From the NCBI GenBank assembly GCA_003647095.1, contig QMME01000029.1:1-18259 (forward strand): 18,259 nt of DNA, written 5' to 3'. The position numbers and the translations under genes are program-made. Within the stretch, counting starts at the first letter, position 1; each line of letters opens with the position of its first letter. This DNA comes from Deltaproteobacteria bacterium (GTDB lineage: Bacteria; Myxococcota; B64-G9). This document shows positions 1-5,732 of the stretch, in pieces. The notes beneath the pieces were generated by a model. The model made no database searches. It saw only the letters and a list, made by a program, of their open reading frames with translations, and was not told the DNA's origin.

Positions 1-2292
1 ATCGACGGGCTCAACTCGGGTGATTACAGCAACGGCTTGAGCCTGCGTACCATCGGCTACGGTTGCTACAGCGACAGGTCCTTCACTACCCGAGCCGGCT
101 TGTCGGTGGTCGGTTCGTTGCTCTACGACAGCTGCGGCAACGTCTTCAATACCGGCGACATGAGCCTGGTGGAACAACTTCCCTTTGACCAGTGGGAAGG
201 CTGGTTGAACACCACCGTTATCGTACATCCCGGAGGCCGCTACCTGTTGTACGAGGGATTCGCAGAGCTCTACAACCAGCAGAACCGGGTTACCGATGGT
301 GGGGAGGGACTCTTGCTGCTGGACACCGTCGACATGTCCTTGGTGGATCTCGATGGAGATCCCGGCAACGGCCTGACCGGCATCGACCTGCCCGACGCCA
401 ACGGCTGGAACGGTGGAGGATCGTACAACGGAATCGGCACCGCCGTCACCGCCAGCGGCGACAAGATCTACATCGCCACCGGGGGCAGCGGGGTGGTGGT
501 AGTGGAGTTGGGAGCAACCGCCGAGGGCGACATCGTGCCGGACCACGGTGGCCGCGACGGCGAGATTACCGTCTGGATCGGCGGCAGCTACGAGCCTGGC
601 TCCAGTGTCTTGTTGCAGCGCGACGGCCAGGCGGACATCGTGGCCATCCAGGTCGAACCCGCGGCGGGGGGCGCCCTGCAGGCGCTATTCGATCTGCGCG
701 ACAGCCAGCTGGGCGAGTATCAGCTTCTGGTCATCTCCCCGGGCGGCTCCCGGCGACAGGAAGTGGGGGCTTTCACGGTGGAGGAAAGCCGCCAGGCGGC
801 CACGCTCGACATGTCGGGGGAAACCTTTGTCCGGGCCGACGGCGAGGCGCGCTTCCGGGTTCTGTTGCAGAACACCGGCAACAATGACCTGGTGAACCCG
901 CTGGTGGGACTGGACCTGGGTGCTGATATTCTCTACCGGCTGGAGTTGCCTTCCCTGGTGCCTGGAGGAACGGCGCAGAACGACAGCGAGTTCTCCGAGA
1001 CCGACCCCCAGGTGCCGGAGTACCTGTGGCTGGCGCGTCTTCCTGCCGGCAGACAGTATGGCTTCTGGGTGATACTGCACGCGGTGCCGGGAAGTTGGCT
1101 GGACGATGCCGAGCGCCAGCTCGAGGCCGAGGTGTTTCTACTGGGTGACGAACGGGTGACCCGGGGCCTGCTGGGTGATGCCTGCGATTTCGTCGATGGC
1201 ATCGTCACCCGCCTGGGCAAGAAACTGGCCGACAAGGGTTACGATGTATCCGATTCCGAACTGCGCACCGCCACCGGCCAGGCGGTACTCGAAGCGGCGG
1301 GGGAATCGGGGGTGAAGAAGCTCAAGGGCCTGGCCGTGGGAGTGCTCAAGAAGGTGGTAACCGTGGCCATTCCCGAAGTGGCCATCGTGGCCACCGCTTA
1401 CGACATGGTCAAGGACACTACCACCTGCCTGAAGCTGTTCAGCAAGCTCTTCGGCCTGCTGTTCCTCTTTCCCCAGGATCCCAATGACAAGGTGTCTTCC
1501 TCCGGCGTGGATGGCTATATCACTCCCGACCAGTACCTCGTCTACACCATCTTCTTCGAGAACAAGGCCGAGGCCACGGCCGAGGCGCGTAACGTGCTGG
1601 TCACCGACACCATAGACAGCAATCTGGATCTGACCAGCTTCGAGTTGCTCGATTCCAGCCACCCCGAAGTGCTCGGCACCAGCGTCGACGAGGCCACCCG
1701 CACCATAGAATTCAGCTTTTCGGGTATCAACCTGCCGCCCAACCAGACTCCACCGGAAGGGGAGGGCTGGTTGCGCTATCGCATCAAGCCGGCGCCTGGC
1801 CTGCCCTCGGGAAGCGAGATTCACAACCAGGCCGCCATAGTGTTCGACAGCAACGACCCCATTCTTACCTCCGACGTGATCCACCGCGTAGATTCCCAGC
1901 CCCCCAGCAGTACCATCCAGCAACTGCCCGAGCAGGGCGACTGCGGGTCTCTGGTGGTATCCTGGACCGGTAGCGACCAGGGGGTCGGGGTGTGGGACTA
2001 CACCGTTTACCGGGCCGTCGACGATGGTCCGCCCCAACAGTGGTTGTTGGCTACCGAGCAGACCAGCACCACCATGGAGGGCGATGAAGGCCGGCGTTAC
2101 TCCTTCTACGTGGTAGCCCGCGATCGCCTGGGCAACACCGAACAGATGCCGGTACAACCAGATGCCGTAACGGTGTGCAGCAGTGCGGCCGGGGGTGGTT
2201 GCGGTTGCGGAACTTCTTCCCGGTCTCCGGCGCTATCGTTGCTGGGGTTGCTGGGGTTGTTGTTGGTGCTTCACCGGCGCAGGTGTTCCTGA
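1..2292 (+). CDS. Large secreted surface protein with MYXO-CTERM-like anchor (5'-partial)
   Basis: The frame is open from base 1 with no stop, so the gene begins upstream of the window; the TTG at 37 is not a convincing start. The 763 visible residues end in a stop at 2290-2292. The first ~170 residues look like the end of a beta-propeller or beta-rich repeat region (GDKIYIATGGSGVVVVEL). Residues ~400-490 are helical and hydrophobic. From residue 493 a DPNDK motif opens a conserved-repeat domain (YTIFFENKAEATAEA, then IVFDSNDPILTSDVIHRVD), known from large bacterial secreted proteins. Residues ~634-715 resemble a fibronectin-III-like module. The tail has GGGCGCG (Cys734, Cys736), a hydrophobic stretch (742-757) and a terminal RRR, the layout of MYXO-CTERM sorting signals. 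It is therefore probably exported and held at the cell surface. No enzymatic motif is visible and the function is unknown. Confidence 0.88.
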   Translation: MDGLNSGDYSNGLSLRTIGYGCYSDRSFTTRAGLSVVGSLLYDSCGNVFNTGDMSLVEQLPFDQWEGWLNTTVIVHPGGRYLLYEGFAELYNQQNRVTDGGEGLLLLDTVDMSLVDLDGDPGNGLTGIDLPDANGWNGGGSYNGIGTAVTASGDKIYIATGGSGVVVVELGATAEGDIVPDHGGRDGEITVWIGGSYEPGSSVLLQRDGQADIVAIQVEPAAGGALQALFDLRDSQLGEYQLLVISPGGSRRQEVGAFTVEESRQAATLDMSGETFVRADGEARFRVLLQNTGNNDLVNPLVGLDLGADILYRLELPSLVPGGTAQNDSEFSETDPQVPEYLWLARLPAGRQYGFWVILHAVPGSWLDDAERQLEAEVFLLGDERVTRGLLGDACDFVDGIVTRLGKKLADKGYDVSDSELRTATGQAVLEAAGESGVKKLKGLAVGVLKKVVTVAIPEVAIVATAYDMVKDTTTCLKLFSKLFGLLFLFPQDPNDKVSSSGVDGYITPDQYLVYTIFFENKAEATAEARNVLVTDTIDSNLDLTSFELLDSSHPEVLGTSVDEATRTIEFSFSGINLPPNQTPPEGEGWLRYRIKPAPGLPSGSEIHNQAAIVFDSNDPILTSDVIHRVDSQPPSSTIQQLPEQGDCGSLVVSWTGSDQGVGVWDYTVYRAVDDGPPQQWLLATEQTSTTMEGDEGRRYSFYVVARDRLGNTEQMPVQPDAVTVCSSAAGGGCGCGTSSRSPALSLLGLLGLLLVLHRRRCS

Positions 2293-2372
2293 GGACTCGC
2301 GGGATTGAACTGTTGGCGGGGAGGGGACCGGGGGCGCAAGCGGCCCGCTCCTTCCAGCGTTGCTTTTTACTT

Positions 2373-2546
2373 CGGCAGGGTATATAGGCCGGATGTGAAA
2401 CGGGGCGCGGGCAGGGAAGCTCGGTGCGAAGCCGACGCGGTCCCGCCGCCGTGAGCGAAGACGAAACCGGCAACAAGGCCACTGGGAGAAGGTTTTCCCG
2501 GGAAGGCGCCGGGAGTAGGAAGACGCGCAAGCCGGAAAACCTGCCG
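2373..2546 (+). promoter_or_regulatory. Cobalamin (adenosylcobalamin-type) riboswitch
   Basis: The leader of the TonB receptor gene carries the hallmark blocks of the cobalamin riboswitch in the right order. These are CGGATGTGAAA near 2390, GGGAAGCTCGGTGCGAAGCC near 2414-2433, GCGGTCCCGCCGCCGTGA at 2437-2454, GCCACTGGGAGAAGG near 2478-2492, GGGAAGGCGCCGGGAGTAGG near 2500-2519, and the B12 box AAGCCGGAAAACCTGCC at 2529-2545. The outer ends can pair exactly: CGGCAGG (2373-2379) with CCTGCCG (2540-2546), giving a closing P1 helix. The family binds a cobalamin and usually represses B12 transport or synthesis genes when the ligand is abundant. Its place directly before a TonB receptor gene makes that receptor a B12 or corrinoid transporter. 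The bases from 2293 to 2372, between the previous stop and P1, show no gene; the promoter must lie there but was not identified with confidence. Confidence 0.93.
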
Positions 2547-2548
2547 CG

Positions 2549-2582
2549 CCCGCCTAGCGGAACATTCTCTCCGAGGAGCGGG
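2549..2582 (+). promoter_or_regulatory. Possible riboswitch expression platform and receptor ribosome binding site
   Basis: A strong ribosome binding site, GAGGAG at 2573-2578, lies five bases before the ATG at 2584. Two mutually exclusive pairings are visible here. One is a local hairpin, CCGC (2550-2553) with GCGG (2557-2560) across a three-base loop. The other is CCCGC (2549-2553) with GCGGG (2578-2582), which would close over the ribosome binding site. No U-run follows either, so control is more likely at translation initiation than by termination. The pairing is visible in the sequence; its regulatory role is inferred. Confidence 0.45.
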
Positions 2583-2583
2583 A

Positions 2584-4647
2584 ATGCCGTCTGTTGCCAC
2601 CGTCGCTATCTTGTTGCTGCTGGCGCTGCCGGCCGGGGCCGGGCAGGAAAAGGACGATGCCACCGGGGACCCGGTGGAGCAGACGGTGGTCATCCGTTCC
2701 AGCCGCCTGGGCGGCGAGGACGCCGCCGGGATGGTGGAGCATGTTGCCATCAGTTCCGAGGAGGCGGCCAGCGACGATCTGCCGGCGGTGGTGGGGCGGA
2801 CGGTGGGCGTGCAGGTGCGTACCCTGGGCGGGCTGGGCAGCTACGGCGTGGCCTCCATCCGTGGTTCCACTCCCGAGCAGGTGCCGGTTTACCTGGACGG
2901 GATACTGCTCAACGCCGGGGGGTTCGCCGCCGTGAACCTGGCCGACTTCGCCCTGGAGGGGATCGAGTCGCTGGAAGTCTGGCGCGGCGCGGCCCCCGCC
3001 CGCCTGGGCTGGTCGGGCCTGGCCGGCGCCATCGTGCTGCACGGCCGGCGGCCGCGCGGCCGGCGTCTGGAGATGCAGGCCGGTGCCGGCTCCTGGTCCA
3101 GCCTGCGGGGCATGCTCTCGCTGGCCGGCCGCTGGCGGCGCAGCGACTTCCTGGTCCTGGGCTCGCTGCTTTCCTCCCGCGGCGACTTTCTCTACCTGAA
3201 CCGCAACGGCACTCTTTACTACCAGGCCGACGATCGCATCATGCCCCGCCAGAACAACGCCAGCCTCGCCGGCAACCTGCTGCTCAAGCTGCACAGCCGG
3301 CTGGGCGAGGACTGGAACCTGGAGGTGGGCGCAGACAGCTTCGCCCGGCGCCAGGGCATCGCCGGCATCGACAGCCTGCCCACCACCTTCGCCTCCCTGA
3401 AGACCTTTCGCCAGTTGTTGCAAGGCCGGCTGAGCCGTGCCGGGGAGGATTGGGCCGCCGGGCTGGAGCTTTCCCTGCTTTACCTGCACGAGGATTTCGA
3501 CGACAGCCACACTCCCCACGGGGAACTGGGCCTGGGCCGGCAGCATACCCTGGCTTCCACCTGGGCGGCCACGGCAGCAGGCTGGTTCGAGTACCAGGCC
3601 GGCGGCCAGTCGGGAACAGCCCGGCTGGAGGGACGCTACGAGAACTTTTCCCACCATGACCAGGTCAGCGACCGGGAAGTGCCCGGCAAGGACCGCTTCG
3701 CCCTGGCAGCCAACTATCGCCATCGCTGGCCGTCCGGGAAACGCTTCGGCCTGGAGCCCTCGGCCCGGGGCGAGTTGCAGTATTCGCATTTTCCCGGTGG
3801 ACCCTTGCCCGGGGGACTGGGCGAGCAGCAGCCCCAGGACAGCCTGCGGCCCTACTGGCAGGCGGCCATCTCCGCCTGGTACCAGCCGCTGCCGGTCCTG
3901 CGCTTGCTGCTTTCCGCCGGGCGCAGCTCGCGGCCGCCGTCGCTGGCCGAGCTGTTCGGCGACAGGGGCTCGGTGATCGGCAACCCCCGGCTGCGGGCAG
4001 AGTCGGCCTGGCGCGGCGATGCCGGCCTGCGCTATGACCGGCGGCTGCCGGGCAACCGGCTGGGACTGCGCCTGGAAGGGGCGCTGTTCGCCTCGCGGGC
4101 CAGCGATCTCATCACCTACGTGCAAAACTCGCAGTCCTCGGTGCGCCCGGAAAACATCGCCGCCGCCGACATCATGGGAGTGGAAAGCAGCCTGCGGCTG
4201 GAGCTGTGGCAGAGCCTGTCGCTGCAGGCCAACTACACCTACCTGCATGCCGTGAACCGTTCGTCGGTCAGCTACTACCGGGGCAAGCGCCTGCCCGGGC
4301 GGCCCGCCCACGAGGCCTGGGCCCGGCTCGAGTACCGCTGGCGGGCACCGGGGCACGCCTGGAAGCTTTGGCTGGATGTAGACTACGCCGGAGCCAATTA
4401 CCTGGACGCCGCCAACCTCAAGGAAGACGCCCTGGCCCGCTTGCTGCTGGGAGCGGGCTTGAGTTTCCGCCACCGGCGCAGCGGTCTGATGCTCATCCTC
4501 GAGGTGCGCAACCTGCTCGACACCATTACCCTGGCGGACGGCTCCGGACGGCTGCGGCCGCTGCGCGACTTCGAGGCCTTTCCCCTGCCGGGCTTGACCG
4601 CCCTGGTGACACTGCGCTACCACGTTGACTGGGGAGAAGAACCATGA
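2584..4647 (+). CDS. TonB-dependent outer-membrane receptor, predicted cobalamin/corrinoid transporter (BtuB-like)
   Basis: A 687-residue protein with an N-terminal signal peptide (hydrophobic residues ~6-20). A TonB-box-like EQTVVI follows near residue 32, then a plug domain (~45-155) with typical TonB-receptor phrases (RTLGGLGSYGVASIRG, VPVYLDGILLN, IESLEVWRGAAPARLG). A beta-barrel fills the rest, including GRSSRPPSLAELFGDRG, the conserved barrel motif usually written as RxPSLxELF. The barrel ends in LVTLRY followed by a short polar tail instead of a terminal aromatic residue. Such receptors import scarce ligands across the outer membrane using energy from TonB-ExbBD. The cobalamin riboswitch immediately upstream assigns the likely ligand. 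The stop overlaps the start of the next gene by four bases (ATGA), so the receptor and the lipoprotein are probably made together. Without the riboswitch the ligand could not be named; siderophore receptors look similar. Confidence 0.93.
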   Translation: MPSVATVAILLLLALPAGAGQEKDDATGDPVEQTVVIRSSRLGGEDAAGMVEHVAISSEEAASDDLPAVVGRTVGVQVRTLGGLGSYGVASIRGSTPEQVPVYLDGILLNAGGFAAVNLADFALEGIESLEVWRGAAPARLGWSGLAGAIVLHGRRPRGRRLEMQAGAGSWSSLRGMLSLAGRWRRSDFLVLGSLLSSRGDFLYLNRNGTLYYQADDRIMPRQNNASLAGNLLLKLHSRLGEDWNLEVGADSFARRQGIAGIDSLPTTFASLKTFRQLLQGRLSRAGEDWAAGLELSLLYLHEDFDDSHTPHGELGLGRQHTLASTWAATAAGWFEYQAGGQSGTARLEGRYENFSHHDQVSDREVPGKDRFALAANYRHRWPSGKRFGLEPSARGELQYSHFPGGPLPGGLGEQQPQDSLRPYWQAAISAWYQPLPVLRLLLSAGRSSRPPSLAELFGDRGSVIGNPRLRAESAWRGDAGLRYDRRLPGNRLGLRLEGALFASRASDLITYVQNSQSSVRPENIAAADIMGVESSLRLELWQSLSLQANYTYLHAVNRSSVSYYRGKRLPGRPAHEAWARLEYRWRAPGHAWKLWLDVDYAGANYLDAANLKEDALARLLLGAGLSFRHRRSGLMLILEVRNLLDTITLADGSGRLRPLRDFEAFPLPGLTALVTLRYHVDWGEEP

Positions 4648-5732
4648 AAAGCAACTGCTGGTCGTTGTTGCCGGTCTTGTTGGCTGCCTGCGCTCCCAGC
4701 GGTGGGGGCGGCGGCGACTTCCAGGTCAACCACCGGGCCCTGGTGGTGACCAGCGACTACCAGACCGGCTCCTGGGCGGTAGTGGAGCCGGGGCGGGAGC
4801 CGCGTATCAATGTCGGGGTCATTCACGCCGATGCCGTGTGTCGCAGCGGCCCGGGTTGGCCGCAGGTGTTCATCGTCTCGCGGCTGGGAGCCGATGCCGT
4901 CGAGGTGCTCGATCCAGACAGCCTGGAGATCGACGGCGAGTATTCCCTGGGGGCGGGTTCCAACCCCCAGGATATCGCCCTGGTGGGCCAGCGGGCCTTC
5001 GTACCCCTGTACGCCCGGGCCGAGGTGGCGGTGGTGGAAGCGGCGAGCGGTACGCGCCTGGACGGCGTGGATCTGGCCGCCCTGGCCGACGACGACGGCA
5101 TTCCCGAGGCGGCCTGGGCGGTGGCCGTGGGTGGTGAGGTCTTCGTGGCCTTGCAGCGACTGGACAACTTCCAGCCCAGCGATCACAGCGCGGTGGCCAT
5201 CATCGATGCCGCCAGCGGTGAGCTGACCGGCAGCGTGCGTCTCAGCGGCAGCGATCCCTTCGGGCGCATGCGTTACAGCGCCGGGGCCGGCGGGCTGGTC
5301 CTGGCCGAGGTGGGTCGCTACGGCGAACTCGACGGCGGGGTGGAGATTCTCGATCCCGACGCCCGGACGGTGAGCGGCTTTCTGGTCAGCGAGGCTCAAC
5401 TCGGCGGCGACGTGCTGGACGCGGTCATGCCCGATAACCGGCACGGCTTCGCGGTGGTGGCCCGGCCCGACGGCCAGGGCGGCATGAACACCGCGGTGGT
5501 GGAGTTCACCAGCAGCGGTTCGGTGACCACCCTGGCGGCGGCCGCCGGCTTTTTCCACTCCTTCATCGAGCTTTCCCCCGACGGTGCCGAGCTGTGGGTG
5601 ACCGACCGCAATCCCCGGGCCCCCGGCATCCGTGTCTTTGCCGGCGACGATGGTCGGGAACTCACCAGCGAACCGGTACCCACCGGCCTGCCTCCCTTCA
5701 TGGTGTGTTTTGTCGAGGAAGCAACTCCATGA
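4644..5732 (+). CDS. Beta-propeller lipoprotein, candidate BtuG-like cobalamin-capture partner
   Basis: A 362-residue lipoprotein. The signal peptide ends in a lipobox (LLAAC) with acylated Cys16, followed by a flexible Gly-rich spacer. The remainder consists of repeated four-strand units typical of YncE/quinoprotein-like beta-propellers. Recurrent phrases such as VEVLDPDSLEIDGEY, VAVVEAASG, VAIIDAASGEL and VEILDPDARTV each end a blade. No catalytic motif is visible. Its ATG lies inside the ATGA overlap with the receptor stop, with GGAGAA just upstream. In Bacteroidota, BtuG is a surface beta-propeller lipoprotein that binds B12 very tightly and sits on BtuB. The same architecture, gene order and riboswitch control here suggest an equivalent role, which is an inference and not a sequence match. 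The gene's last 35 bases overlap the 3' end of the convergent acylase gene. Confidence 0.87.
   Translation: MKSNCWSLLPVLLAACAPSGGGGGDFQVNHRALVVTSDYQTGSWAVVEPGREPRINVGVIHADAVCRSGPGWPQVFIVSRLGADAVEVLDPDSLEIDGEYSLGAGSNPQDIALVGQRAFVPLYARAEVAVVEAASGTRLDGVDLAALADDDGIPEAAWAVAVGGEVFVALQRLDNFQPSDHSAVAIIDAASGELTGSVRLSGSDPFGRMRYSAGAGGLVLAEVGRYGELDGGVEILDPDARTVSGFLVSEAQLGGDVLDAVMPDNRHGFAVVARPDGQGGMNTAVVEFTSSGSVTTLAAAAGFFHSFIELSPDGAELWVTDRNPRAPGIRVFAGDDGRELTSEPVPTGLPPFMVCFVEEATP

Noticed and set aside
37..39. TTG as the start codon of the first gene
   Set aside because: The frame is open to base 1 and the protein starts mid-domain, so the gene is cut by the window edge.
2360..2386. TTGCTT-N15-TATATA as the promoter of the B12 unit
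   Set aside because: Transcription from it would start inside the riboswitch and lose the 5' strand of the P1 helix, and the spacing is short.
2554..4623. A long open frame on the minus strand opposite the TonB receptor
   Set aside because: It mirrors a confirmed receptor gene, has Gln/Gly/Ala-rich composition typical of GC-rich antisense frames and matches no family.
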